Shown here: one piece after another, positions 43,269 to 52,629 of the stretch
Layout: every line of letters starts with the position of its first letter
Numbering within the stretch: position 1 is the stretch's first letter
Assembly (NCBI RefSeq): GCF_000757885.1
Contig: NZ_JQCR01000003.1
Coordinates: 2,294,001-2,358,000 of the forward strand
Length of the DNA stretch: 64,000 bases
Direction: 5' to 3'
Origin: Paenibacillus wynnii
GTDB lineage: Bacteria; Bacillota; Bacilli; Paenibacillales; Paenibacillaceae
The notes under the pieces: generated by a model
What the model was told of the DNA's origin: nothing
What the model saw: only the letters and a program-made list of their open reading frames with translations
Database searches by the model: none
Translations under genes and position numbers: made by a program

Positions 43269-45896
43269 CTAATTCAGCTTATGCCGTACCCGAATACTCC
43301 CTTTATGTATCTCCATCTGAATCTCGCCCTGCTGATCCGTACGTAATATTGGTATCTTGTTTGCAGCTAACCGATCCAAAACCTCTCCACTAGGGTGCCC
43401 ATATAGATTATTGACTCCAGCAGATATAACCACAGCAGAGGGGTTCCAATATTTCAACCATGCGTCACTGTTGGAAGTTTTGCTTCCGTGATGTGCCGCC
43501 TTAAAAATGTCAACACGCTGTTGTGCGGACGCTGAATGGTTGGACTCTCTCTCTATAATCATTTCTTCCGCTTCCTTATCCATATCCCCCGTAAACAAAA
43601 ATTGGCTGCCATCCATACTAAGCCTGAATACAACAGAATTATGGTTTTGCTCCTCCAGAATGGGAAGAACATCAGGCCTGCCTCCCTCTTCCAACCCCGG
43701 CCACAGGAAGGATAGCTCTGTATTTTTATCTGGCGAGACCTTCATCCCCTGATGAATCCCGTACAGCTGTACATTACGATCCAAGGCTGTCCTCATCAGC
43801 TTTATGTAAGGTTCACCCTCTGCAATCGTTCCATTGAACAATAACGCGGAGACGGGGATTCCCTCCAGCACAGCCTGCAAACCCCCAGCATGATCCTGAT
43901 CCCCATGGGTCAGAATGATAGCATCCAGACGGTGAATACCGCGCTTTTTGAGCAGGGGCAGCAGCACTTTAGCTCCGACCTCGAATGGACTGCGGCGGAT
44001 ACGCCATTTTTCTTTTTCACCAAAGCTCACCGTTCCTCCGCCATCTACAAGTATATTAGAGCCTCCTGGGGTTGTAATGAGAATGCTGTCGCCCTGACCT
44101 ACATCAAAATAACTTATCGTACCTGAACCGGAATGATTCTCAGGCTGGTAGCCTCTATAGATCAGTAGTGCAAAACACAATGTCAGCAGGGAGACTGACC
44201 ACGGACTCCAAAATAACGAAAGCAAGTTAGGGTAAGGGAAAGAAGTGTCAAAGTTAGGGAGTCTGACTCTTCCTCTATCTGACAGCAGATGGGGATGAAG
44301 CCCCGCAAGCGGCCTCGTCTCATCCTCCATATACAACTGCAAATGTGTAAAGCGGTTTTCCAGTAGTTTTTTACCTGCATACAGCAAACCATATAATAAT
44401 AAGTAATACGCACCTATCCAATATAGCGATGGTGATCGCCAAATCGTCACCCCGACTGACCAACCGTTCATCCATTCCACCACATTAAAAGTAAGGTTGT
44501 TAATCCACTCCGCAACAACTGCCAATACATTGGCCGCCCCTCCCCAGAGCCTTCCAAGAAGCAGAGTAGCCACACCCAACGGTAGTACGACAACAGTGAT
44601 CAGCGGAACCAGCAAGAAATTGGCCGCAATCGAAAGCAAAGAAAATTGATTGAAGTAATAAATCGTTAACGGGAACGAGACCCATTGGGCAATAAGCGTA
44701 ACCGCTATAGCACCTCCTAACCAACGGGGAAGCCCTGTCAGTAGAGCGTTGGCTAGAGGCACATAAGTCATTAAGCCCAACGTTACCAGAAAGGATAGCT
44801 GAAAGCTGACACTAAGTAAAAAGTACGGATTCCAGACCAGCATTAAAAGTGCAGACGCACTTAGAATATTCAAACCATCTTTTAACACGCCTGCTCGGGC
44901 CGCCAACAACGCAATCATGATCATAATTCCAGCACGGATGACTGAGGGACCCGCTCCAGATAAAAGCACGTACACCGGCACCAGAAGCAGAACTAGGGTT
45001 TGAGCCGTTTCCTTAGTCAGACGGAGAAATCGCATCAATATAAATAAAAGGACAGCGACAAAGACCGCCACATGCATACCTGAGATCACCAAAATATGAG
45101 TTAAGCCCAGTTGAGAGAATTGCCTGAACGTTTCCGGGTCTAAATCCTGCTGAATTCCGATGACAAGACCCTTCATATAGCCGGCGTTACGCTTTTCATA
45201 TAATCGATCCATTTCCTCACTTAGAGCAGTCCTTACTCCATCATTCCAGCGTAAAAGGGTCGTCAAGCTCCAGGAGGTGGGTTGTGCTGCATCCACTTGT
45301 TGGGCCCCTTTGACTTTTAAAATCCAATGAATTTCCTTCGCCAGCAAATAAGCCTGATAATCAAAGCCTCCGAAATTCCTCGCCGCAGAGGGCTGCTCCA
45401 GCGTACCATTCAATTCCACTTTGTCCCCTCTATGCCACTGGGCCGCCACAGCAATTTCCGATTCAGCCGCTAACTTCACTTGGACGATAATCTTTTCTCC
45501 CTGCACCTTTGTCCAAGCCTCTTCCTCTGACGCCACCTTATCCATCCTTATTGTAAAATCTACGCGGTCACCGTCCCGTTCAACCGTTGAAATAATAGTT
45601 CCCATGGTGTGAACGGAGATTCCTTCCTTTCCCGCAATTGACTCCGATACTATCGACTCCGGGAGCACACTCACATTATGCCGCTCGGTCCACTCCCAGT
45701 AGACACCTGCCAATATAAAAGCCAGCCCTAAAACAGCTATGTATTTCCAACTCATTTTTCCCCAAATTGCCAAGGCAGATAGTAGTAGTATCCATCCAGC
45801 CCACGCCAATAGCAGGGAGGTCCCTGATGTCGCATAAGCTGCGGCACTCCCGGCTACCCAGCACACAGTGAAGCCCGTAAGTGGTCTGTTTTTCAA
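43269..45896 (-). CDS. comEC: ComEC, DNA uptake channel protein
   Basis: 875 aa. The start is TTG 45896 with GAGGAGG at 8 nt. Order: N-terminal membrane helices, an OB-like periplasmic domain (about 85-200), the Competence domain with many helices (about 230-500; LTHILVISGMHVAVFVAVLL), and a C-terminal metallo-beta-lactamase-like domain (about 600-840; ILVDGGGTVSFGEKEKW, ILTHGDQDHAGG, VVFRLSMDGSQFLFTGDMD). ComEC passes single-stranded DNA across the membrane in natural transformation; the nuclease-like domain is proposed to degrade the other strand. It ends the comEA-comEB-comEC series, with a terminator-like hairpin before it. Confidence 0.96.
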   Translation of the reverse strand: MKNRPLTGFTVCWVAGSAAAYATSGTSLLLAWAGWILLLSALAIWGKMSWKYIAVLGLAFILAGVYWEWTERHNVSVLPESIVSESIAGKEGISVHTMGTIISTVERDGDRVDFTIRMDKVASEEEAWTKVQGEKIIVQVKLAAESEIAVAAQWHRGDKVELNGTLEQPSAARNFGGFDYQAYLLAKEIHWILKVKGAQQVDAAQPTSWSLTTLLRWNDGVRTALSEEMDRLYEKRNAGYMKGLVIGIQQDLDPETFRQFSQLGLTHILVISGMHVAVFVAVLLFILMRFLRLTKETAQTLVLLLVPVYVLLSGAGPSVIRAGIMIMIALLAARAGVLKDGLNILSASALLMLVWNPYFLLSVSFQLSFLVTLGLMTYVPLANALLTGLPRWLGGAIAVTLIAQWVSFPLTIYYFNQFSLLSIAANFLLVPLITVVVLPLGVATLLLGRLWGGAANVLAVVAEWINNLTFNVVEWMNGWSVGVTIWRSPSLYWIGAYYLLLYGLLYAGKKLLENRFTHLQLYMEDETRPLAGLHPHLLSDRGRVRLPNFDTSFPYPNLLSLFWSPWSVSLLTLCFALLIYRGYQPENHSGSGTISYFDVGQGDSILITTPGGSNILVDGGGTVSFGEKEKWRIRRSPFEVGAKVLLPLLKKRGIHRLDAIILTHGDQDHAGGLQAVLEGIPVSALLFNGTIAEGEPYIKLMRTALDRNVQLYGIHQGMKVSPDKNTELSFLWPGLEEGGRPDVLPILEEQNHNSVVFRLSMDGSQFLFTGDMDKEAEEMIIERESNHSASAQQRVDIFKAAHHGSKTSNSDAWLKYWNPSAVVISAGVNNLYGHPSGEVLDRLAANKIPILRTDQQGEIQMEIHKGSIRVRHKLN

Positions 45897-45917
45897 AATA
45901 ATCCTCCTCTATAATGC

Positions 45918-45965
45918 AAAAAGAACCCCTGTCTTCGCAGCGAACTGCGTAAACAGAGGTTCCTC
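45918..45965 (-). terminator. Terminator-like hairpin between comEB and comEC
   Basis: Stem AAGAACCCCTGT / ACAGAGGTTCCT (one mismatch) with an inner CGCAG/CTGCG stem, followed by TTTTTGC on the minus strand. It lies between comEB and comEC and would attenuate comEC. Confidence 0.7.
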
Positions 45966-45977
45966 CTCCGGATCTAA

Positions 45978-46496
45978 CTAATCTTTAATCGTGATCATAG
46001 TTTCCTGCGGCGGTTCGTAGCTCTCCAATGGACGAAAAACAATTCCTTGGGATGCCATCATCGACCGAACCTTCTCCATATCCTTTCGATACGGACGGTA
46101 ATATACGATTTCTACGACACCGCTGTTAGCCAGCATATTCGCACAGGTCCAGCAGGGCTCGTCCGTTACATACACAGTACTACCTTCCCGGTCACTGCGG
46201 TCTGTGAACAGCAACAGATTCTGTTCGGCATGAATCGTACGTATGCAGCGTTGTTTCTTCACCATTGTCTCAGTACCGTCTACCAGTTCCATTTCATATT
46301 GTTCTGAAACCATACATCCGGCCTCTGAACAATCCGGCACCCCCATAGGTGCTCCATTGTAGGCAGTACCCAGTAGCTTTTTACCCTGAACCAGCACAGC
46401 ACCGACATGGCGGCGGGTACAACGGGATCGGGTAGAGACCATGCAGGCAATATCCATGAAATAAGTATCCCAATTTTTACGGTTGGATTGCGTCAT
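45978..46496 (-). CDS. comEB: dCMP deaminase ComEB
   Basis: 172 aa from ATG 46496, with TGGAGAT upstream. Cytidine/deoxycytidylate deaminase fold with the zinc motif HAEQN and PCWTCANM; TRSRCTRRHVGAVLVQGKKL is the usual dCMP deaminase N-terminus. The enzyme turns dCMP into dUMP. In Bacillus the gene lies in the comE operon but is not needed for transformation. It is 55 bp after comEA. Confidence 0.95.
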   Translation of the reverse strand: MTQSNRKNWDTYFMDIACMVSTRSRCTRRHVGAVLVQGKKLLGTAYNGAPMGVPDCSEAGCMVSEQYEMELVDGTETMVKKQRCIRTIHAEQNLLLFTDRSDREGSTVYVTDEPCWTCANMLANSGVVEIVYYRPYRKDMEKVRSMMASQGIVFRPLESYEPPQETMITIKD

Positions 46497-46551
46497 TGTT
46501 CAATCTCCATCTTTTCGAGAATAAGTTGTTAACTATTGTATCATATCCCCT

Positions 46552-47025
46552 TTAAAACGAAACCATGGGTTTCAGCTTTTCCAGCATTTTAGGTCCAATT
46601 CCTTTCACTTTTCCCAGATCGGATATTCCCTTAAAGGGTCCGTGGCTCTGGCGGTATTCAAGGATGGCTTGCGCTTTCTTGGCTCCAATACCCGGAAGCT
46701 CCATTAACCCGTTTTGTGCTGCTGTATTTACATTTACCTTTCCCTCGGATTCGGGGACCGTCGTTTTCGCCTCTTTTGACAAATCAGTTACCTCAGCAAC
46801 CTTTATATCTGTGTTTGCCTGATCTATGTTCTCTATAGGCTTTGCTGCTATTGGTGCTTCAATTTGGGTCCCGCTATTCTCATCTTCAGCAAGAGTTCTT
46901 TCCATACTTGAATTCAGCGTTTCCCATCCGGCAATACCTTTGTTTTGACCGTTTCCACTATGCCATAACAGTCCGCTTCCAAGCAGTGCTGCAGCCATTC
47001 CGAGGCCTATCATTTTTTTATTCAC
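46552..47025 (-). CDS. comEA: ComEA, DNA receptor for transformation
   Basis: 157 aa from GTG 47025 (MNKKMIGLGMAAALLGSGLL), chosen for AGGAGG eight nt upstream; a longer frame to 47100 has no site. One membrane helix anchors the protein outside. After an acidic linker (about 30-90) come two helix-hairpin-helix motifs (LMELPGIGAKKAQAILEYRQ; LGKVKGIGPKMLEKLKPM), which bind double-stranded DNA. The DNA is delivered to ComEC. It is divergent from comER. Confidence 0.94.
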   Translation of the reverse strand: MNKKMIGLGMAAALLGSGLLWHSGNGQNKGIAGWETLNSSMERTLAEDENSGTQIEAPIAAKPIENIDQANTDIKVAEVTDLSKEAKTTVPESEGKVNVNTAAQNGLMELPGIGAKKAQAILEYRQSHGPFKGISDLGKVKGIGPKMLEKLKPMVSF

Positions 47026-47171
47026 CGCATATTCCTCCTCATTTTGGGCTTCCATATTTACTTTTCTAACTTTTAATGCATTAACCTGACATGTGTCCAA
47101 GGCTATGCCGCATACATTTAACGAAGAGAATTCATGCCAAAAGGATAAGTATGAAAGGAGGGAACCACAGG

Positions 47172-48023
47172 ATGAAGGTGGGATTTATCGGAACGGGCAG
47201 TATGGGCAGCCTGCTGATTGACGCCTTTCTTTCTTCCGGGGCATTACAGCCTCAGGAAGTACTTGCCAGCAATCGGAGCCCGCATAGATTGGTTCAGCTT
47301 GCGGAACGCCATCCGGGATTGTTGGTATGTGGTAGCAACAGTGAAACCGCGACCCTAAGTGACATTGTTTTCTTATGTATCAAACCTATGGAATTTAAAG
47401 CGATAACCGATGAAATAGGCCCTCTTCTGCATAAAGATCAAATCGTAGTATCCATAACGAGTCCTGTTCAGCTGTATCATCTGGAGTCTGTCCTGCCATC
47501 CAAGATTGCCAAAGTCATTCCTAGCATTACCCACCGTATGAAAGGAGGCTCCTCCCTTTGTGTATTCGGAGACCGACTGAATAAAAATGACAAGCTTATA
47601 TTGATTCAGCTATTGTCATTTATCAGCGTACCAGTGGAAATTAGCGAGAATCATACCCGTATTGCCTCAGACTTCTCCAGCTGTGGACCTGCATTCCTGA
47701 GCTATTTCATTGAACGATGGATAGAAGCTGCAGTCGAAGCGACGGGCATCAATGAAACCTTGATTAGTACGTTGGCGGGTGAAATGATGTTAGGTACTGG
47801 AAAACTTCTGACGGAAGGTGACTTCACCCCGCAAAAGCTTCAGGAACGTGTAGCCGTTCCCGGAGGTATCACTGCTGAAGCATTGAATCATCTACGCTTT
47901 AGTCTGGAAGGTGTCTTTGAACGTCTAATCACTACTACGCATAACAAATATGACGAGGATGTCTTTAAGCTCGATATGTTGTTCGGAAGGGATGGTATTG
48001 TCCAAAGTCCAGTGGACCGTTAA
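47172..48023 (+). CDS. comER: ComER, pyrroline-5-carboxylate reductase-like protein
   Basis: 283 aa. The start is ATG 47172 (MKVGFIGTGSMGSLLIDAFL); AAGGAGG is about 10 nt upstream. NADP-binding GxGxxG is in GFIGTGSMGS, and a ProC-like dimerisation domain follows (VAVPGGITAEALNHLRFSLE). In Bacillus the gene lies divergent to the comE operon, as here; it is not a proven P5C reductase and its role in competence is uncertain (comER has been linked to biofilm and sporulation in B. cereus group). Gene position is the main reason not to call it proC. Confidence 0.88.
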   Translation: MKVGFIGTGSMGSLLIDAFLSSGALQPQEVLASNRSPHRLVQLAERHPGLLVCGSNSETATLSDIVFLCIKPMEFKAITDEIGPLLHKDQIVVSITSPVQLYHLESVLPSKIAKVIPSITHRMKGGSSLCVFGDRLNKNDKLILIQLLSFISVPVEISENHTRIASDFSSCGPAFLSYFIERWIEAAVEATGINETLISTLAGEMMLGTGKLLTEGDFTPQKLQERVAVPGGITAEALNHLRFSLEGVFERLITTTHNKYDEDVFKLDMLFGRDGIVQSPVDR

Positions 48024-48059
48024 TACAGGATTACCTACCTAACCCCAAGAAAACAAAAG

Positions 48060-48091
48060 CCCGCAGCACGGAATAATCCGTTGCTGCGGGC
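48060..48091 (-). terminator. Terminator of leuS
   Basis: Stem GCCCGCAGC-AC-GGA / TCC-GTT-GCTGCGGGC with TTTTG on the minus strand; it lies between convergent leuS and comER and can serve both. Confidence 0.88.
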
Positions 48092-48108
48092 AATCATGCG
48101 TTCTTCGC

Positions 48109-50559
48109 TTAACCCACTACGATATTTACAAGCTTACCGGGAACTGCAATAATTTTGCGTACGGTTTTGCCTTCTACAGCTGCACTAACATTCGGAAGTG
48201 CCAATGCATGGGCCTGCATTTCCTCTTGACCCATACCTTGTGGAATAGAGGCACGCTGGATGATTTTGCCGTTGACTTGCACGACAATTTCAACCTCTGC
48301 ATCTACTGTCCATGACTCATCATAAGACGGCCAGGATACATAGCTGATGCCACCTTCATGTCCAAGCAACTGCCACAGTTCTTCTGAAAGATGCGGTGCC
48401 AGCGGAGATAACATTTGCACGAAATTCTCCATCGCTTCACGCGGGAGTGTATCCTGTTTGTAGGCATCATTCGTGAAAATCATCAACTGGCTGATCGCTG
48501 TATTGAAACGCAGGTTTTCGAAATCCTCTGTTACTTTTTTGAGCGTTTTATGCCATGTCCGTTTGAATTCGTCACTGCCGCCGTTATCTGTAATCTTGGC
48601 ATTAACACTGCCATCCTCATTTACGAACAGACGCCATACACGGGACAGGAAGCGGTGAATTCCTTCTGTTCCTTTTTCATTCCATGGCTTGGTGGCTTCC
48701 AGTGGCCCCATAAACATTTCATACAGACGGAGTGTATCCGCACCATATTCGTTTACGATTTCATCCGGGTTGATGACATTCCCGCGCGATTTACTCATTT
48801 TCTCGTTATTCGTTCCGAGAATCATACCTTGATTGACCAGTTTATAGAAAGGTTCCTTAGTCTGTACAACACCGATATCATACAGTACCTTATGCCAGAA
48901 ACGGGCATACAGCAAGTGAAGTACAGCATGCTCAGCTCCACCGATGTACAAATCTACGGGCAGCCATTCTTTTTGCTTATCTGGCGCACACAGCTCGCGG
49001 TCATTAAGCGGATCAATGAATCGCAGGTAATACCAGCAGCTGCCTGCCCATTGCGGCATTGTATTGGTCTCACGGCGGGCTTTCATACCCGTTTCTGTAT
49101 CCACGGTTTCTACCCAATCCGTAACATTTGCCAGTGGAGATTCACCAGTACCAGAAGGTCTGATCTGATCTACATCCGGCAACAGCAATGGAAGCTGATC
49201 TTCCGGCACGGTCTTCATTGAGCCATCTTCCAGATGCAGAATTGGAATGGGCTCACCCCAATAACGCTGACGGCTGAACAACCAGTCACGGAGGCGGTAA
49301 GTCACTTTGCCTTTACCGCTTCCTTTTTCCTCCAGCCAAGAGATCATCTTCGCAATGGCTTCCGTATTATCCAGTCCATTCAGGAAGTCTGAATTCACAT
49401 GCGGTCCATCCCCTGCATAGGCCTCTTCTTCAATATTCCCGCCTTGTACAACCTCCAGAATTTCCAGGCCGAACTGCTTCGCAAACTCCCAGTCACGAGT
49501 GTCATGACCTGGAACAGCCATGATTGCTCCTGTTCCATATCCGGCTAGCACATAATCCGCGATCCAGATCTGTACCTTGGCACCGTTCACCGGATTGATC
49601 GCATTAGCACCTGTGAATACTCCTGTCTTATCCTTGGCAAGGTCAGTACGCTCCAGGTCACTCTTATGGGAAGCCTTCTCCTTGTATTCTGCTACAGCTG
49701 CACGTTGGCTTTCTGTTGTAAGTATATCTACCAGTTCATGCTCAGGAGCCAATACACAATAGCTGGCTCCGAACAATGTGTCCGGTCGAGTCGTGAATAC
49801 AGTCAAGTTCGCTTCGTAACCTTCAATCGCAAAGGTAACTTCCGCTCCTACGGATTTGCCAATCCAGTTGCGCTGCATATCCTTGATGCTCTCGGACCAA
49901 TCCAGCTCCTCCAGGTCATCCAGCAAACGTTCTGCATATTCCGTAATTCTCAGAATCCACTGACGCATCGGCTTGCGAACAACCGGATGCCCACCGCGTT
50001 CACTCTTACCATCGATGACTTCTTCATTAGCCAGCACGGTACCCAGCGCCTCACACCAGTTTACAGGAACCTCTGCTACATAAGCCAAACCGCGTTTATA
50101 GAGCTGTATAAAGATCCACTGTGTCCATTTATAGTAAGCAGGATCTGTTGTACTGATCTCACGGTCCCAATCATAAGAGAAACCTAGCGATTTGATCTGC
50201 CGACGGAAATTGTCGATGTTCTTAAAGGTGATTTCACGCGGATGCTGACCGGTATCCAATGCATGCTGCTCGGCCGGCAACCCAAATGCGTCCCAACCCA
50301 TCGGGTGGAGTACATTATAGCCTTTCATCCGCTTGTAGCGGGAAACAATGTCTGTAGCCGTATAACCTTCCGGATGACCTACATGCAGACCGGCACCTGA
50401 AGGGTATGGAAACATATCCAACGCATAAAATTTTGGTTTCCCTGGATCTTCGCCTGTCTTAAAGGTTTTGTTCTCTTCCCAAAACTGCTGCCATTTCGGC
50501 TCCAGTGTCTGTGCCCGGTATCCAGGTCCGGCAGTTGCACTTGCTTTATTGTCGCTCAT
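48109..50559 (-). CDS. leuS: Leucine-tRNA ligase
   Basis: 816 aa, full bacterial length, class I synthetase charging tRNA-Leu. ATP motif HVGH in GAGLHVGHPEGYTATD; KMSKS in NNEKMSKSRGNVINPDE; the CP1 editing domain is between (TTRPDTLFGASYCVLAPEHE; GTGAIMAVPGHDTRDWEFA with the catalytic Asp); C-terminal tRNA-binding domains follow. GGAGGAGCC precedes ATG 50559. It is controlled by a T-box whose terminator lies 250 bp upstream; a palindromic repeat sits in between. Confidence 0.99.
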   Translation of the reverse strand: MSDNKASATAGPGYRAQTLEPKWQQFWEENKTFKTGEDPGKPKFYALDMFPYPSGAGLHVGHPEGYTATDIVSRYKRMKGYNVLHPMGWDAFGLPAEQHALDTGQHPREITFKNIDNFRRQIKSLGFSYDWDREISTTDPAYYKWTQWIFIQLYKRGLAYVAEVPVNWCEALGTVLANEEVIDGKSERGGHPVVRKPMRQWILRITEYAERLLDDLEELDWSESIKDMQRNWIGKSVGAEVTFAIEGYEANLTVFTTRPDTLFGASYCVLAPEHELVDILTTESQRAAVAEYKEKASHKSDLERTDLAKDKTGVFTGANAINPVNGAKVQIWIADYVLAGYGTGAIMAVPGHDTRDWEFAKQFGLEILEVVQGGNIEEEAYAGDGPHVNSDFLNGLDNTEAIAKMISWLEEKGSGKGKVTYRLRDWLFSRQRYWGEPIPILHLEDGSMKTVPEDQLPLLLPDVDQIRPSGTGESPLANVTDWVETVDTETGMKARRETNTMPQWAGSCWYYLRFIDPLNDRELCAPDKQKEWLPVDLYIGGAEHAVLHLLYARFWHKVLYDIGVVQTKEPFYKLVNQGMILGTNNEKMSKSRGNVINPDEIVNEYGADTLRLYEMFMGPLEATKPWNEKGTEGIHRFLSRVWRLFVNEDGSVNAKITDNGGSDEFKRTWHKTLKKVTEDFENLRFNTAISQLMIFTNDAYKQDTLPREAMENFVQMLSPLAPHLSEELWQLLGHEGGISYVSWPSYDESWTVDAEVEIVVQVNGKIIQRASIPQGMGQEEMQAHALALPNVSAAVEGKTVRKIIAVPGKLVNIVVG

Positions 50560-50609
50560 CGTAGGCTCCTCCTTGGAGTGTTGCTGTTAAGTTTGCTACC
50601 TTAGTTTAA

Positions 50610-50801
50610 TATCATGAAAAATATAAGGAACAAGTATGAAGTGAAATTTATACTTTCCTATATTTCAAGAAGAAACGGCTTTGCCGTCCTCAATGAGAGC
50701 CTATGCTTCCGAAGCAGCGATACTCCGTATCGATTTCAGGTATCCGTTTCTAGTAGAAATATAAGGAAAGTATACTGAAAACTTATACTTACTTATATTT
50801 C
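50610..50801. repeat. Palindromic repeat cluster in the leuS leader
   Basis: ATACTTTCCTATATTTC (50650-50666) is inverted at 50756-50773 (GAAATATAAGGAAAGTAT), enclosing AGAAACGGCTTTGCC and CCGTTTCTAG arms: a 124-bp element. More copies of the end motif flank it, inverted at about 50610-50632 (AAATATAAGGAACAAGTAT) and direct at 50784-50801 (ATACTTACTTATATTTC). The cluster lies between the T-box terminator and leuS, so it is transcribed in every full-length leuS mRNA. Confidence 0.65.
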
Positions 50802-50806
50802 AAAAA

Positions 50807-51092
50807 AACCTCCCATCCCTAGCGTAAACGCTAGGGACGAGAGGTTTAAATTCCCGTGGTACCACCCTAGTTAGCGGCTGAACATACTTTGATCTGCCAC
50901 TCACTTTGCACCCTTTAACGGGGGTGAGGCGACGGCGTTCAACCAGCAGGGTTCCGTATTGACGGATTCTGCAACATTTGCGCCGTTACTCCGAGGTGAG
51001 TTCATTCCGTTCCGCCAACCGGCTCGCACCTAGCGCCGGCTCTCTGTATTGACGATTTCGAAATTAATGCTCCTCATCAACGATAAATATAA
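50807..51092 (-). promoter_or_regulatory. T-box leader, leucine-specific
   Basis: Minus strand: the antiterminator T-box sequence AGGGTGGTACCACGGGA is at 50852-50868; the terminator stem AACCTC-CGTCCCTAGCG / CGCTAGGGA-GAGGTT with seven T is at 50807-50846. The Stem I region carries GAACTCACC (50995-51003), where CTC (50998-51000) is a leucine codon in the specifier position, and GAGCCGG/CCGGCTC near 51020-51041. Uncharged tRNA-Leu should favour read-through into leuS. Confidence 0.93.
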
Positions 51093-51122
51093 TTCACGAT
51101 GCTAATCGTAATATTCCACAAT

Positions 51123-51152
51123 ATTATATACAAAAGCTGCAGTCCCAGTCAA
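51123..51152 (-). promoter_or_regulatory. Promoter of the leuS T-box transcript
   Basis: TTGACT (51147-51152), 18 bp, TATAAT (51123-51128), minus strand. It lies only 13 bp from the stop of the AI-2E-family gene. Confidence 0.8.
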
Positions 51153-51164
51153 TGTGAATGTTCC

Positions 51165-52232
51165 CTAGACATGTTTTCTTTTCATGTAGTAGGCTATAAA
51201 GTGCTGAAGAACCACTTTACCTGCCGCAAATAACGGTACAGCCAGAATTAAACCTACTATGCCAGCCACTTCTCCGCCCACAAGCAATGCAAATATGATG
51301 AGCAGTGGATGAAGATGGAGCGTCCGGCCCACGACCTGAGGAGAGATTACATTACTCTCAAGCATTTGGCATAAGGTATTCACAACCGCGACCAGCAGAA
51401 CCAATCGAAAGGAAATGGTCGACGCCATCACTATTGCAGGGGCCGCACCCAGGAAAGGGCCCAGATAAGGCACAATATCGAATAAAGCGACCACGCAGGC
51501 AAAAAGCAGTGCATATGGCATACCAATTAGCGCATAACCGATATAAGCAAGCACCCCGATAATGATACAAACCAGGAACTGTCCGCGGATATAATTACCC
51601 AGCGCCTCGTCAATGTCTTTTAGCATAGTAACAATGGATTTACGCCGGGAACGCGGCAGACAGGATACTACGGTCCGTTCGAATACATCAAAATCCTTCA
51701 AGATATAAAATACCAAGAACGGGACAATAAACGCATTAAACAACAAATTTATAGTGGATCCGATATTATCAAGAAAGTGGGATATTCCCGTTGCGAGACG
51801 GTTTTCGAGTTGAAAGAACCAATTGTTCATCCCCATCTCAACACCCGGTGGAATTAAACGGGTATTCATATTGCGCATCAGACTTTGGGCTTGCAGCGTC
51901 ATTTGAGGCAAATGTTCATTCAGCTCCTCGAGCTGCGTTATAAACATCGGAATAAGGTTGATGGCAATTACTGCTAAAGTCGTTAAAAAAACAGCGTAAA
52001 TGAGAAGCACTGCAATACTTCGCGGCATTTTGCGGGCAGCCAGCATACTGACCACGGGATTAAGCACATAAGAGATAATCATAGCGGCCAAAAAAGGTGC
52101 CAGAATGGCCTTGAGAAATAAAAAGATATATTGCAGCATCGGACGAAGCTGCCAAACAAAGTATAAGATAATCAAAGTTAAGAGTACTCCGATCATTGGG
52201 CGAAGCCACTTACTTTGGGACCATTGCTCCAT
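51165..52232 (-). CDS. AI-2E family transporter/permease (YrrI-like)
   Basis: 355 aa from ATG 52232 (MEQWSQSKWLRPMIGVLLTL), with GGAGGGA upstream; the longer frame has no site. Seven or eight membrane helices (LIILYFVWQLRPMLQYIFLF; AMIISYVLNPVVSMLAARKM; CVVALFDIVPYLGPFLGAAP; VAGIVGLILAVPLFA). The PerM/AI-2E-exporter family exports various small molecules or antiports ions; the substrate is unknown. Its place next to the PRC-barrel gene, cysteine desulfurase and mnmA resembles the yrrI-yrrD region of B. subtilis. Confidence 0.88.
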   Translation of the reverse strand: MEQWSQSKWLRPMIGVLLTLIILYFVWQLRPMLQYIFLFLKAILAPFLAAMIISYVLNPVVSMLAARKMPRSIAVLLIYAVFLTTLAVIAINLIPMFITQLEELNEHLPQMTLQAQSLMRNMNTRLIPPGVEMGMNNWFFQLENRLATGISHFLDNIGSTINLLFNAFIVPFLVFYILKDFDVFERTVVSCLPRSRRKSIVTMLKDIDEALGNYIRGQFLVCIIIGVLAYIGYALIGMPYALLFACVVALFDIVPYLGPFLGAAPAIVMASTISFRLVLLVAVVNTLCQMLESNVISPQVVGRTLHLHPLLIIFALLVGGEVAGIVGLILAVPLFAAGKVVLQHFIAYYMKRKHV

Positions 52233-52318
52233 TCTGTTCCCTCCTGCGGCTAAAACTGGACTGGCTTTCCTAAATAAGTATATGTAAGGCCGCAGCAAAA
52301 TAACCGTTATCACAAAAA

Positions 52319-52365
52319 AACGCCTAATACCTCACTGTTATAACAACAGTAAGGTATCAGACGTT
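52319..52365 (-). terminator. Terminator after the zinc-ribbon gene
   Basis: Stem AACG-CCT-AATACCT-ACTGTT / AACAGT-AGGTAT-AG-CGTT, followed by seven T on the minus strand. Confidence 0.9.
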
Positions 52366-52404
52366 TATTGTATGTACCCACACTTCTTCATCATTCACTG
52401 AAGC

Positions 52405-52614
52405 TTATGATGATGCGTGGATATGAGGAAATTCCTGAACATATTCCTCTCCCGAGAACAAATCGTCGAGAGAACTGAGTGTGCCGTCTTCTTCAACTTG
52501 AAAAACCGACATTTTCTCGCCGTTTACCGTCAATTCGATGAAACAGCCCCAGCAATAGAACTGGTGGGAGCCGATCTTGCCGATATCTTTGGAGTTGCAG
52601 TTTGGACACTTCAT
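52405..52614 (-). CDS. Small zinc-ribbon protein
   Basis: 69 aa from ATG 52614 (MKCPNCNSKDIGKIGSHQFY); AGGTGG lies 12 nt upstream, while the earlier ATG abuts that site. Four cysteines, CPNC and CWGC, make a zinc ribbon; a short acidic tail follows with HIHASS. No catalytic motif. It lies 16 bp after the PRC-barrel gene and is probably cotranscribed. Function unknown; proteins of this shape often bind nucleic acid or protein partners. Confidence 0.8.
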   Translation of the reverse strand: MKCPNCNSKDIGKIGSHQFYCWGCFIELTVNGEKMSVFQVEEDGTLSSLDDLFSGEEYVQEFPHIHASS

Positions 52615-52629
52615 AATAAAACATTCCAC

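Noticed and set aside
47172..48023. Naming the gene proC
   Set aside because: The ProC-like fold is present, but the position divergent to comEA-comEB-comEC fits comER better.
48415..49221. 268-codon plus-strand open frame
   Set aside because: Antisense to leuS with no family resemblance; shadow frame.
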